A DNA stretch of 64,000 nucleotides from Deinococcus humi (GTDB taxonomy: Bacteria; Deinococcota; Deinococci; Deinococcales; Deinococcaceae), in assembly GCF_014201875.1 (NCBI RefSeq), contig NZ_JACHFL010000004.1, positions 310,001 through 374,000 of the forward strand, written 5' to 3'. A program made the translations under genes and the position numbers. The first letter of the stretch is position 1; every line of letters starts with the position of its first letter. A model generated the notes under the pieces. That model saw only the letters and a list, made by a program, of their open reading frames with translations, made no database searches and was not told where the DNA came from. Below are positions 30,750 through 38,799 of the stretch, one piece after another.

Positions 30750-31269
30750 ACCCACCCTACCTACCCTGGCCCTCGACTACGACGCCGGAATACTGACCAA
30801 CACCATGACCGGCGAGTACGGGGAAGCCGTGTACGGCGTGGTCCTGGCCTTCCGTGAGGATCGCGCCCTGTGGCCCACCATTGGTGAGCTGCCCCGGCTG
30901 CCCATCTGCGTGAATGGCAGCGAGTTCGGCCCGTGTCTGTGCGCCTTTGCCGACTGGGGCAAGGACGGCACGCCGCCCGACTGCACTGAGGAGCTGACGC
31001 TGCTCTTGTGGATGGACGACGGGGCGCAGGTGATGACCCTGACGGCCCGCCGCTCGCAGGTGAAGACGCTGACCCGCTACCTAGATACGAAAGCCATGCT
31101 GGGCGGCATCCTGCACGATCAGTACGTGACCATTCGCATGACCCCTGAAGGTGCGGGGCATCGACTGACGCTGCTACCAGGAGAACTGGTGGACAGGGAG
31201 GCGCAGGCACGGCTGGCTGGCGTGGCGGAGCGTGCCGTGGCGAGCGGGGCATTCGGGGCGCTGTCGTGA
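30733..31269 (+). CDS. Uncharacterised early phage protein, 178 residues
   Basis: The start at 30733 has AAGGAAA just before it. The N-terminal half looks alpha/beta (LDYDAGILTNTMTGEYGEAV) and the middle resembles a beta-rich region. Phage proteins that start by quoting TGEYG and an LWP motif are often of the ssDNA/RNA-binding gp-type, but I cannot assign it. Confidence 0.5.
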   Translation: MTKPIRPTLPTLALDYDAGILTNTMTGEYGEAVYGVVLAFREDRALWPTIGELPRLPICVNGSEFGPCLCAFADWGKDGTPPDCTEELTLLLWMDDGAQVMTLTARRSQVKTLTRYLDTKAMLGGILHDQYVTIRMTPEGAGHRLTLLPGELVDREAQARLAGVAERAVASGAFGALS

Positions 31270-31529
31270 GCGGTGAGTTCCCCACTGCGGCAGAAGCGCG
31301 GGCAGCCCTGAACTCCAGCGAGAACGTAGCGACCAGGACAGAACTCATGACCCTTAAAACCGCCATTTCCAAAGCGATTGAGCAGGGCAAGGAGTCCATC
31401 ACCGTGATGAGCATGGCGACGGGCGTCAGGATGTATCTCGAAGAGCGTGGGTACAAAATCACCCATATGAACGCTTACCAGTACAGTAATGATCAGCGCG
31501 ACACTGATTACTGGACGATATCGTGGTGA
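31266..31529 (+). CDS. Small early phage protein, 87 residues
   Basis: GTG start in a GTGA overlap. A helical protein (TLKTAISKAIEQGKESITVM) with a short C-terminal aromatic stretch (YQYSNDQRDTDYWTISW). The region has noticeably lower GC than its neighbours (many A/T third positions), suggesting recent acquisition. Confidence 0.5.
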   Translation: MSGEFPTAAEARAALNSSENVATRTELMTLKTAISKAIEQGKESITVMSMATGVRMYLEERGYKITHMNAYQYSNDQRDTDYWTISW

Positions 31530-32035
31530 GCGGGGTGCTGCTGCGCGTGGCCGATCTGGCCCGTGAACCGGAGTTCCACCTGGACGAGCTGCTGGAGGTT
31601 CTGGCCCAAGTGCCCGATGGCTACCTCACCGAACGCGCTGAGGTTTGGTCTGGCGAGACGAAGGAACCCGGCTGGGAACTGGAAGCGGACAGCTACGAGA
31701 TCGGCGTCGACCCGAATTATCGCTGTGGCTGGTCAGAGAATGGCGACGGCAAGGTGCTCACGGCCATCACGAGCCGATTGCAAGAAACGAGCGGCCTCCT
31801 GGTCCTCGTCACGGCTCAGGTCATGCAGACGCCGCCTCCTGGGCCGGTGCACATCAAGCCGTACATGCAGGCGGTATGGAACGCCGCCGTCACGCTGGGC
31901 CAGGGAATGCCGCTGGGGTGCGCGTGCGATCTCTTTGAGAACCCACGTGCAGGCAGTCAGGGGCTCGGCCAGAACGACGGCCCCGGCGTGGCCACGCTGC
32001 TGGCCTACCTGCGGGCCTGGGGGGTGCTGGAATGA
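31526..32035 (+). CDS. Uncharacterised early phage protein, 169 residues
   Basis: Start placed at the GTGA overlap. Acidic, with an alternating strand pattern in the N-terminal half and a small-residue-rich C-terminal helix (PGVATLLAYLRAWGVLE). Not recognised. Confidence 0.5.
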   Translation: MSGVLLRVADLAREPEFHLDELLEVLAQVPDGYLTERAEVWSGETKEPGWELEADSYEIGVDPNYRCGWSENGDGKVLTAITSRLQETSGLLVLVTAQVMQTPPPGPVHIKPYMQAVWNAAVTLGQGMPLGCACDLFENPRAGSQGLGQNDGPGVATLLAYLRAWGVLE

Positions 32036-32286
32036 GGCGCGTTGCGCTCGGCCCTGCCCAGGCCCAGGTGCTGCTGGCCTGCACATTGGAAGGTGATCGA
32101 CAGGCAGTGATCGCCAAACGGACCAAAGGCATATCGGGAGACAACGTGGGCCAGATCCTGGCGAGACTCTGGGGCCGCAACCTGGTCCGCGAGCTGGAGC
32201 CAGGTATCTGGGCGCTGGAGCAGGGGCCAGAAGTCGAGGCAGCGCTGGATCAGGCGCACGCGCTGGTCCGGGGGGAGGGGCAGTGA
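32032..32286 (+). CDS. Small winged-helix-like phage protein, 84 residues
   Basis: The pattern LGPAQAQVLLACTLEGDRQA, then KGISGDNVGQILARLWGRNL with VRELEPGIWALE reads as a helix-turn-helix plus wing. It may be a DNA-binding regulator and is one of three candidates here for the late-gene activator. Confidence 0.5.
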   Translation: MRRVALGPAQAQVLLACTLEGDRQAVIAKRTKGISGDNVGQILARLWGRNLVRELEPGIWALEQGPEVEAALDQAHALVRGEGQ

Positions 32287-32549
32287 AGCGCCGCACCCGC
32301 CTCCGCAAGATGGGCCTGCCTGCCGATCCCAAGCCAGTGCCCCGGAAAACCGAACCGAGCTTTTACGACTTGGCTGTGAGCGCCGTCAAAGAGCTTGAGA
32401 AAACTGGCCTGCCCAACAGTTGGGCCAACAACCTTGATTTCTTGGAGGATTGCCGACGCTATGGCGTGTCCCACACCGTTAACTGCATGAGACTTCACGG
32501 CTTACTTCCGAGCCGACTGAAGGACATGCTGGGGTCCCCATGGCTCTGA
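32283..32549 (+). CDS. Small basic phage protein, 88 residues
   Basis: GTG start overlapping the previous stop. Basic N-terminus (MKRRTRLRKMGLP) and helical C-terminus (FLEDCRRYGVSHTVNCMRLH). Function unknown. Confidence 0.45.
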   Translation: MKRRTRLRKMGLPADPKPVPRKTEPSFYDLAVSAVKELEKTGLPNSWANNLDFLEDCRRYGVSHTVNCMRLHGLLPSRLKDMLGSPWL

Positions 32550-32794
32550 TTGACCGCGTGCGCCTGGTGCTCGCCACGGACCCCGACGCGCCGTTGTCTC
32601 GCGTGTGCTGGTGCGTGGGCGACAGCAGGCCGGAGATGGTGGCCACCCTGATGCGGATGGTGATCCTGAGTGGGTTGCGTGGTAGCGTAGCGGCAACCCA
32701 CACAGCCTTGAAACCGCGTCACAGCACTGTGAACGCCGTCCCCTGCTCAACCGCTAGCCTGCCAGCATCAAAACGTGTGCGGGGGAGTGTCTAG
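32540..32794 (+). CDS. Small phage protein, helix-turn-helix-like, 84 residues; 3' end overlaps late promoter
   Basis: The first 60 residues look like a winged helix (LSRVCWCVGDSRPEMVATLM). The last 25 (HSTVNAVPCSTASLPASKRV) are low-complexity because the DNA there is the candidate late promoter. The true protein may end earlier in related phages. Confidence 0.45.
   Translation: MALIDRVRLVLATDPDAPLSRVCWCVGDSRPEMVATLMRMVILSGLRGSVAATHTALKPRHSTVNAVPCSTASLPASKRVRGSV
32720..32769 (+). promoter_or_regulatory. Candidate late promoter A
   Basis: The dyad CACAGCACTGTGAA (32720-32733) is followed after 21 bases by TAGCCT (32755-32760), inside AACCGCTAGCC plus TGCCAGCATC. The same arrangement occurs at 38557-38607. 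There is no convincing -35, so a phage activator binding the dyad is likely. It would start transcription about 30 bases before the GTG at 32797. Confidence 0.65.
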
Positions 32795-32796
32795 CT

Positions 32797-33090
32797 GTGG
32801 CTGGCCTGCCCTGCGACACCTGCCAGGAAGAGAGCATCGTCATCCCATCTGGAGTGATTCTTCAGGACGAGGGCGGCGCGACGGCGTATAGGAGGTACAG
32901 GGTATGCATCAACCCGAAATGCGAACGGTACTGCCAGCGCCGCGAGACTCTGGAGCAGTACCTGCCGGAGACCGGCGAGCGGGTGATGCTGGACACCCGG
33001 CAACTGCGGGAGTATCTGCCCCAGGCACCGCCCGACGCAAACAGATCACCGGGACTTTTCGACAGCTTCTGGGACACGAAGGAAGGTTAA
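32797..33090 (+). CDS. Phage protein with paired CxxC zinc motif, 97 residues
   Basis: GTG start. CDTC (6-9) and CINPKC (36-41) could together hold one zinc. It is the first gene after late promoter A. The rest is helical. A 14-bp hairpin follows its stop. Confidence 0.55.
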   Translation: MAGLPCDTCQEESIVIPSGVILQDEGGATAYRRYRVCINPKCERYCQRRETLEQYLPETGERVMLDTRQLREYLPQAPPDANRSPGLFDSFWDTKEG

Positions 33091-33095
33091 AAGCG

Positions 33096-33129
33096 CAGGA
33101 GGGGGAGGCCGAAACGCCTTCCCCTCCTG
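33096..33129 (+). other. Hairpin with CGAAAC loop
   Basis: CAGGAGGGGGAGGC pairs with GCCTTCCCCTCCTG (13 pairs plus one G-T) around CGAAAC. It begins six bases after a stop codon. There is no T-tract after it, so it may be an attenuator, processing site or simply part of the next coding frame, which is open through it. Confidence 0.5.
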
Positions 33130-33179
33130 CTGTCGATCTGCGCCGCGACTGGGGGGTCCATCTGGGCCAGCGCCTGCGC

Positions 33180-33533
33180 GTGGCCAACTGGACGCCGGGG
33201 CAGGTGGATCTGGTGGGCGCGATGGAATGCCGTACCCCAGACCCGCTATATGTGCTCAGCATTGGCGGGCGCTATCAAGTAGACGACCGCGCGGTGCGAC
33301 GGGTGCGGCAGGGCCTGTCGCACCACCAGCAGGCCGCAATGGCGCTGTACCAGGAGCGCGAGGACGATTTCGTGAAATGCAAGGACGAGGACGGGCGGGT
33401 CTATTACAAGGCCCGCGCACCTCAGATGCGAGATGACGAGGCCGACGCTTACCGGGCGCTGTGGCGTGCGCTGTGGGACGCCGGGGCCGTGCGTTGCCTG
33501 GAAGGCCGAGAGAAATCCGTGGAGGATCTATGA
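33180..33533 (+). CDS. Uncharacterised phage protein, start uncertain
   Basis: The frame ending at 33533 is clearly coding (VDLVGAMECRTPDPLYVLSI, VYYKARAPQMRDDEADAYRA). No good start with a ribosome site is visible; GTG at 33180 gives 117 residues, ATG at 33222 gives 103, and the frame is open back to 32904 through the hairpin. Similar tail sequences (HHQQAAMALYQEREDDFVKC) suggest a helical protein. Function unknown. Confidence 0.45.
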   Translation: MANWTPGQVDLVGAMECRTPDPLYVLSIGGRYQVDDRAVRRVRQGLSHHQQAAMALYQEREDDFVKCKDEDGRVYYKARAPQMRDDEADAYRALWRALWDAGAVRCLEGREKSVEDL

Positions 33534-33871
33534 GTCAAGAGCAGCAGTACGCCCGCCGCATGGCGCGGGGCACCATCCTCACCCAGCTGTATCGCCTGCA
33601 GGACATGGGGCTGAACGATCCGGCCACGCCCTGCACGTGCAGCCGCCTCACCCTGCGTGGCCTAGGGGCCACTGGCATGATGCCGCCACCCGAACTGGAG
33701 GTCAGCGCACTGCGCTGGCTGGAAGACAAGGGGTACGTCACGGTGGACTGGGCGATGGACGATCACACCAACTACGAGTCGGTCACCATCACGCGCGGGG
33801 GCATGGATTTGTACGAGGACAAGAAGGCCCGCGCGCGTGAGCCGGGCCTGCTGCTGCAACCGAGGCGCTGA
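33530..33871 (+). CDS. Winged-helix-like phage protein, 113 residues
   Basis: Start at the ATGA overlap with the preceding gene. VSALRWLEDKGYVTVDWAMD followed by TITRGGMDLYED is typical of a wing after a recognition helix (MarR/PadR-like). In Mu-like phages a small DNA-binding protein just before the terminase genes is common. It could regulate late genes or bind phage DNA. Confidence 0.5.
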   Translation: MSQEQQYARRMARGTILTQLYRLQDMGLNDPATPCTCSRLTLRGLGATGMMPPPELEVSALRWLEDKGYVTVDWAMDDHTNYESVTITRGGMDLYEDKKARAREPGLLLQPRR

Positions 33872-34176
33872 TGGACCCCGAGTTGCGGCGCGAGCTGCGC
33901 GAGATGAACGAGAAGCTCAATGGCGTGTGTGCCAGCGTGGAATCCAGCTTCGGCAGCATCCGGCGTGACATCTATTACCTGGGGCGGGCATACATTCCGG
34001 CGCTGATCGTGGGGTTGATCGGGCTGGTGCTGGCGATCAGCTCGCTGGTGATCGCGCTGGACACCCGTAACCAGGTGCTCAGTGTGTCGGCGCAGACGAC
34101 CAAGAACACCCGTGATCTGGAGAACATCTTCCCGCTGATCTTCCCCCTGCCCAACGTCACCACACCGAAGGAGTGA
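33871..34176 (+). CDS. Small membrane protein, 101 residues
   Basis: One strong transmembrane segment in the middle (IPALIVGLIGLVLAISSLVI) with charged helices on both sides. It might be a spanin-like or holin-like protein, or a superinfection-exclusion factor; position before terminase is compatible with Mu-type lysis genes, which lie early in Mu. Confidence 0.5.
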   Translation: MDPELRRELREMNEKLNGVCASVESSFGSIRRDIYYLGRAYIPALIVGLIGLVLAISSLVIALDTRNQVLSVSAQTTKNTRDLENIFPLIFPLPNVTTPKE

Positions 34177-34178
34177 CC

Positions 34179-34724
34179 ATGCCTGAATACGACATCGCGG
34201 GCCTGTTGCGCCCGAAGTGCAAGGTGTGCAGCTCCCCGATTCGTGAGGGCATCGATCTGCGCCTCATGGGCAAAGAGGTGGACGAGGAGAGCGGCGAGCG
34301 CTACAGCTACGAGCAGATCGTCGATTACGCCGCCGCGCATGGGGTCAATCTCAGTAAGGCTGGCCTCAGCCGTCACCGCACCGATCACCTGATGCCCGAC
34401 GTGCTGGGGGCCATTGAGGCGCAGCGCCAAGTGGAGGCCATCGCGCAGGCGACGGGTCAGACCCTGGGCATGGAACAGGCCGCCATGAACATCCTGCTGA
34501 ACAAATGGATTCGGGCGCTCGACAAGGTGGAGGATTTCGACCTGGGGGCCAAGGGGGCGCTCAGCGCGGGCATCCGCGCCGTGGAGGCCCTGCTCAAGAT
34601 CAAGAAGGCGGAACTGTCCTTCAGTAAGGAAAAACTGGAGGAGGCCAAGGACACCATGCGTGGGAAGGGCGTGTCAGAGGACACCCTGCAACTGATGGAC
34701 GAGCTGCTGGGCGTGAAGCGATGA
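34179..34724 (+). CDS. Terminase small subunit (Mu gp27-like)
   Basis: 181 residues. AAGGAG precedes the ATG at 34179. CKVCSSPIREGIDLRL near the N-terminus and then a helix-turn-helix-like stretch (AAAHGVNLSKAGLSRHRTDH) fit a DNA-binding terminase small subunit with a zinc-type CxxC. The C-terminal part is helical and oligomerising. Immediate overlap with the large-subunit gene supports the call. Confidence 0.7.
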   Translation: MPEYDIAGLLRPKCKVCSSPIREGIDLRLMGKEVDEESGERYSYEQIVDYAAAHGVNLSKAGLSRHRTDHLMPDVLGAIEAQRQVEAIAQATGQTLGMEQAAMNILLNKWIRALDKVEDFDLGAKGALSAGIRAVEALLKIKKAELSFSKEKLEEAKDTMRGKGVSEDTLQLMDELLGVKR

Positions 34725-36094
34725 CTGCGGCCACCACCTACTTCATGGACTATCAGAAGCGGTGGCTCACCGACGACTCGCGGCAGAAAGCCGCCGAGAA
34801 GTCGCGCCGCATCGGCTGGACTTACACCCAGGCGTATGAGGACATGCGCGACGCTGCCAAGGAAGGCGGTATGGACGTGTGGTTCAGCTCCGCCGACCTG
34901 ACAGCAGCGCGCGAGTACATCCGCTACGTCGAGATGTGGTCCAAGCTGGGCAACGCAGTGGCGAAGGACCTGGGCGAGATTGTCATCCAGGGGGAGGGCA
35001 CCGACGCCATCAAGGCGTTTGCGGTCGAGTACGCCAACGGCAAGCGCATCAACGCGCTGTCGAGCAACCCCAAGGGCTTCCGCTCGAAAGGGGGCAAGGT
35101 CGTCCTGGACGAATTCGCCTTCCACGAACAGCCGGACGAATTGTGGCGGGCCGCCGCGCCATCGGTGCTGTGGGGCTTCCCGATCCGGGTGTTTTCGTCC
35201 CACAACGGGCGGGACACCCGCTTCAACCGCCTGGTGGAGGAGGCCAAACAGCCAGGCAGCAAGTGGTCTCTGCATAGCGTCAACATCATGGACGCCCTCA
35301 AGGATGGCCTGCTGGAGCGCATTCTCAAGCTCGACCGACTGGCGACACCCCCTGAGCGTGACGCTTTCCTGGCCGAGTGCCGGAGCATTGCTGGCGACGA
35401 GGAAACCTTCCAGCAGGAGTTCATGGTCAATCCGCTCGATGGCACCGAGGCGTACATTCCCTACGCGCTCTATGACGCGAACGTGGGCCTGGATGTGCCG
35501 GAGCCGCTGGTGTTGCAGGGGACGGAACTGCACCAGATCCCGCTGGACCAGTACCGTCCCTTCCTGGTCTTCAATCGTGAGGGCGGGCGGCTGTTCCTGG
35601 GTGTGGACATCGGGCGCAAGCGCGACCTGACGGTTCTGTGGTTGTGGGAGGAGGTGGGCGGCAAACTGGTCACGCGGGCGGTGGTCGAGCTGCATGTCGT
35701 CAAGTTCCGTTACCAGTACGCCTGGCTCCGGCACCTGCTGCCCCTGGTGAACCACTGCGAGATTGACGAGACTGGCCTGGGGGCGCAGCTCGCGGAGGAT
35801 GCCCAGGAAGATTTTGGGGCAGAGCGGGTCACGAAAGTGACCTTTAGCGAGTACGAGAAGCGTGACCTCGCCGTGGGCATGAAGAACTTGCTTGAAGACG
35901 GTGGAGCACGGCTGCCAGCCGCCCCCGTCGTGAAAGCCGACTTCCGCAAGATTCGCCGGGTCACCTCGCCTAACGGGAACGTGCTGTTCAAGGGCGAGCG
36001 GGACGCGGACGGCCACGCTGACCGCTGGTGGGCGGCTGCGCTGGGTGCCCGGGCCAGCAAGCGCAAGATCGGCGGCGGCATCATCACGCTCTGA
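34721..36094 (+). CDS. Terminase large subunit (Mu gp28-like packaging ATPase/nuclease)
   Basis: 457 residues. The deviating Walker A KSRRIGWT (27-34) is the form used by Mu gp28; Walker B with catalytic glutamate is KVVLDEF (126-132, Asp130-Glu131). The RNase H-like nuclease has its first metal aspartate at Asp296 (LGVDIGRKRDL). It packages phage DNA into the prohead; in transposable phages packaging runs from the left end into flanking host DNA, so virions would carry host DNA ends. Confidence 0.88.
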   Translation: MTAATTYFMDYQKRWLTDDSRQKAAEKSRRIGWTYTQAYEDMRDAAKEGGMDVWFSSADLTAAREYIRYVEMWSKLGNAVAKDLGEIVIQGEGTDAIKAFAVEYANGKRINALSSNPKGFRSKGGKVVLDEFAFHEQPDELWRAAAPSVLWGFPIRVFSSHNGRDTRFNRLVEEAKQPGSKWSLHSVNIMDALKDGLLERILKLDRLATPPERDAFLAECRSIAGDEETFQQEFMVNPLDGTEAYIPYALYDANVGLDVPEPLVLQGTELHQIPLDQYRPFLVFNREGGRLFLGVDIGRKRDLTVLWLWEEVGGKLVTRAVVELHVVKFRYQYAWLRHLLPLVNHCEIDETGLGAQLAEDAQEDFGAERVTKVTFSEYEKRDLAVGMKNLLEDGGARLPAAPVVKADFRKIRRVTSPNGNVLFKGERDADGHADRWWAAALGARASKRKIGGGIITL

Positions 36095-36104
36095 GGAGGG
36101 CCAC

Positions 36105-37442
36105 ATGGACACCATTACCCTGACGGCCCTGATCAAGGATGATCTGGCCGCGATGGCGCTGGCCTGGCAGGCCGAGACCGAGACCCGCGAGGCAGCCAGC
36201 CGCGAGGGCATCACGGCCATTGCCAACGAACTGTTCCCCGGCGTCGACCAGATGCTCCTGAAAAGCAACAAAGACGTAACCAACTACCTCCAGCAGGCAG
36301 TGTCACGCTACCTGCGGGCCTTGAAACGCGGTGAGCTGAACTGGGAATGGGAGGGCGAGGGCAGCGAGCCGGACCCCAAAGTCTCGCCTGGTGCGTATCT
36401 GAACCTGCGTGGACGGGATCTTGTGCAGGACGCCACCACCGATGCCCTGGTGAGTGGCAAGCTGGCGTTCTTCCCGTACCTAACTGCGGATGGCCGGATT
36501 CGGGTCACCACGCTGAGCGGCTTTCTGTGGCCGATCTATGCGCCGGGGGACGTGAGCGAGGTGGCTGCGCTGGTGCAGATCACGGCAGCCACGCGAGGTG
36601 ACAAGAAGGTCTACGAAGTGCGGCGCTATTCGCCGGGGCTGCTGGAGGTCTACAGCGGTTTGGAAGACTGGCGCGAATATGCGGCCAGGACGCCTGAACG
36701 TTTCGAGACCCCGGCTATCGCGGGCCGCCTGCCCGTGGCCTTCCGGATCGTGGGTCGTGGCCTGGACCGTCGCCCGGAAGGGCTGGCGCAGACCGCCTTG
36801 CCCAGCTTCAGGCGGTACGTCAAGTTCGCTGTCCTGCTGAGCTTCCTGGCCACTCGCGGCGGCTTTGAGGAGCGCCTGGTCAAGAGTGACAAGCTGTTCC
36901 AGCTTGCCGAGGAAAACCCCCGGCACCCGCTGGTCCAGGAATTGAAAAAGGTGGGCGTCAACCTGGTGCGTCTGCTGGACGCGGGCGCAAGTTACGAGCG
37001 CCTGGACCCAGTGGCCCTTGGTGAGTATCGCGAACAGGAGGCCGTGGCACGGACCGACGTGCAGAACGCCATGAACGTGCCAGACACCGCAGGCAGCGTG
37101 TCTGGAGACGCCCTGAGCGAGAAACGTGAGAGCAACACTGAAACAGTTGAATCGCTGGCCAGCAGTCTGGGCGACGCGCTGACCGAGGCGAACGAACTGG
37201 CCGCTGCACTGCGCCCTGCAGAATTGCGCCCTGGCTACCGGGTGACGCTGGAACCGCGCTTCACGCGGGACACTCAGGCTGAACGCAAGATGCTGCTGGA
37301 GGAGTACAAGGCTGGGTTGCCCCGGAGTGCCTGGCTCTCCGGTCTGCAATCGCTGGGCGTTTCGCAGGTCACCCAGGCCCACATCGACGCGGCGCTCGCG
37401 GAGGAGCAGGCCACGGCGCTGCCCCTGGATGAAGGCGCATGA
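36105..37442 (+). CDS. Portal protein (Mu gp29/DUF935-like)
   Basis: 445 residues from the ATG with GAGGAGG upstream. Position after terminase and before the gpF-like gene is exactly that of the portal in Mu. Segments such as TTLSGFLWPIYAPGDVSEVA and a C-terminal helical region (NTETVESLASSLGDALTEAN) agree with portal architecture. The portal forms the dodecameric ring through which DNA enters and leaves. Confidence 0.75.
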   Translation: MDTITLTALIKDDLAAMALAWQAETETREAASREGITAIANELFPGVDQMLLKSNKDVTNYLQQAVSRYLRALKRGELNWEWEGEGSEPDPKVSPGAYLNLRGRDLVQDATTDALVSGKLAFFPYLTADGRIRVTTLSGFLWPIYAPGDVSEVAALVQITAATRGDKKVYEVRRYSPGLLEVYSGLEDWREYAARTPERFETPAIAGRLPVAFRIVGRGLDRRPEGLAQTALPSFRRYVKFAVLLSFLATRGGFEERLVKSDKLFQLAEENPRHPLVQELKKVGVNLVRLLDAGASYERLDPVALGEYREQEAVARTDVQNAMNVPDTAGSVSGDALSEKRESNTETVESLASSLGDALTEANELAAALRPAELRPGYRVTLEPRFTRDTQAERKMLLEEYKAGLPRSAWLSGLQSLGVSQVTQAHIDAALAEEQATALPLDEGA

Positions 37443-38200
37443 GCAATCCGGTGGTCGAGCGCATCCTGCGCGGTCTGGAACAGCGTGGCAACCGGCTGGA
37501 GGCGCAGGCCATTCGCGGAGTGCTGGCAGCCTACAAGGATCTCAACCTGGCCGAACTGATCGCCCTATTGCGTGCGGCCAGCGAGACCGACAGTCCGCTG
37601 GCCCGCGCGCGGTACATGGACGATCTGATGCGGAGCTGGGACGCGGCGGCGGCTGGCCTGAGTCAGCCCCCAGAGTCGCTGGCCCAGGCGGTACGCGGCG
37701 CAGTGCAAAGCGGCGTCACAGGCACCGTGGAGATGTTCGCGGCCTCGCAGGTGGTCACCGACGCCTTCACCGTGCCAGCCACCCTGCAACTTCGCTTCAT
37801 GGACCATGCCGAGGCGCGGATGCTGGAATTCTGGGGCGCGGAACCGCCCCGGCTCAGACAGGAGGTGCAGGCCGCCATCCGCGATGGACTGGAGCGCGGA
37901 CAGAGCCTGGACCAGATCGGGCAGCGCATCAAAGACCGCGCTGGGGTCAGCCGCTCGCGGGCCTCGCTGATCGCCCGGAACGAGGTCTCCACGGCGGCAG
38001 GATTTGCCATGCGCGAGAGTCAGAAGGAGGCGGGCGTCACGGAGTACATCTGGCGCAGCTCCTCGGATGACCGGGTGCGGCCCACGCACCGCGCGAGGAA
38101 TGGCAAGCGCTTCTCCTGGGATGACCCCCCCGCCGACGGGCACCCCGGCGAGCCGATCAACTGTCGATGTGTGGCGCTGGCGGTACTGGACCCCCCGTAA
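37439..38200 (+). CDS. Head morphogenesis protein (Mu gpF/SPP1 gp7-like)
   Basis: 253 residues. The C-terminal family signature is clear: SLIARNEVSTAAGFAMRESQ, a central WRSSSDDRVRPTHRARNGKRF, and the end GEPINCRCVA. These are the conserved R, N/E, W, R..H and C-R-C positions of SPP1 gp7 proteins, which bind the portal and help head assembly. ATGA overlap with the portal gene. Confidence 0.87.
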   Translation: MSNPVVERILRGLEQRGNRLEAQAIRGVLAAYKDLNLAELIALLRAASETDSPLARARYMDDLMRSWDAAAAGLSQPPESLAQAVRGAVQSGVTGTVEMFAASQVVTDAFTVPATLQLRFMDHAEARMLEFWGAEPPRLRQEVQAAIRDGLERGQSLDQIGQRIKDRAGVSRSRASLIARNEVSTAAGFAMRESQKEAGVTEYIWRSSSDDRVRPTHRARNGKRFSWDDPPADGHPGEPINCRCVALAVLDPP

Positions 38201-38209
38201 ACTGCGGGA

Positions 38210-38551
38210 GTGAATAAAATCCTGCTGCTGACCGCCCTTACCCTAGGGACCGCCGCTCATGCTGTTGCTGTCCCAGCCTGCGCTGCCACGGTGACTGGCA
38301 CGGCCAAACTGGCCGATGCCCACCATGTCGCGTATACGGCCACGGTTCGCAATCCCACGCGCCAACCCCTGACGGTCAACCTGCGGGTAGACTTCTTCTT
38401 CAAGGGCAAGAAGCTGGACGGCGGATTCGAGAACCTGAGGGCGACCATCCCAGCAGGTGGGAAGAAGGAATTCACAGGGCGTGAGACATTCACCCAGACC
38501 CTCACGGGGGCGGACGCTGTCAAGGTCACGAAGGTGCGTCAGTGCAAGTAA
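38210..38551 (+). CDS. Small secreted protein, 113 residues (possible moron)
   Basis: GTG start after GGGAG. A signal peptide (KILLLTALTLGTAAHAVAVP) precedes a beta-rich domain (VAYTATVRNPTRQPLTVNLR), like FxLYD/transglutaminase-linked or DUF-type Ig-like modules. Two cysteines (near residues 24 and 112) could form a disulfide. It lies just before late promoter B. An exported protein in the head operon suggests a lysogenic conversion or exclusion gene. Confidence 0.6.
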   Translation: MNKILLLTALTLGTAAHAVAVPACAATVTGTAKLADAHHVAYTATVRNPTRQPLTVNLRVDFFFKGKKLDGGFENLRATIPAGGKKEFTGRETFTQTLTGADAVKVTKVRQCK

Positions 38552-38556
38552 AAGCG

Positions 38557-38607
38557 TTCACAGCACTGTGAATTGACCGCCCTGTGAACCGCTAATCTGC
38601 CAGCATC
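38557..38607 (+). promoter_or_regulatory. Candidate late promoter B
   Basis: TTCACAG-CA-CTGTGAA (38557-38572), 20 bases, then TAATCT (38593-38598), followed by TGCCAGCATC. It repeats promoter A almost base for base. It drives the scaffold-coat-tail genes, the ones needed in largest amount. The gap to the first gene is about 190 bases and holds a hairpin at 38637-38660. Confidence 0.7.
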
Positions 38608-38636
38608 CCCGCAAAGGGCCAACCCAGTCCGAGACA

Positions 38637-38660
38637 CGCCCCCGCCGAAACGCGGGGGCG
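38637..38660 (+). other. Leader hairpin with CGAAAC loop
   Basis: CGCCCCCGC pairs perfectly with GCGGGGGCG around a CGAAAC loop, in the untranslated leader of the coat operon. The loop is the same as that of the hairpin at 33096-33129. Roles could be mRNA stabilisation, antitermination or attenuation. The remaining leader up to 38799 shows nothing else I can name. Confidence 0.6.
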
Positions 38661-38799
38661 GCGCTTTGGGTCGTCCCGATTCCTGCCTTGGATTTCCCTT
38701 GAAAAGGCTCAGCGGCAACCGTACAGGTATCCCACTTCACCCCGGCATTTGCAGGGGCCTTCACGGGCCTCCTAGTGCCTCGCTGCCCAGGAGGGTCAG

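Noticed and set aside
34457..36283. 608-residue open frame antisense to the terminase large subunit
   Set aside because: No domain is recognisable, and the plus strand carries clear Walker and nuclease motifs of the terminase.
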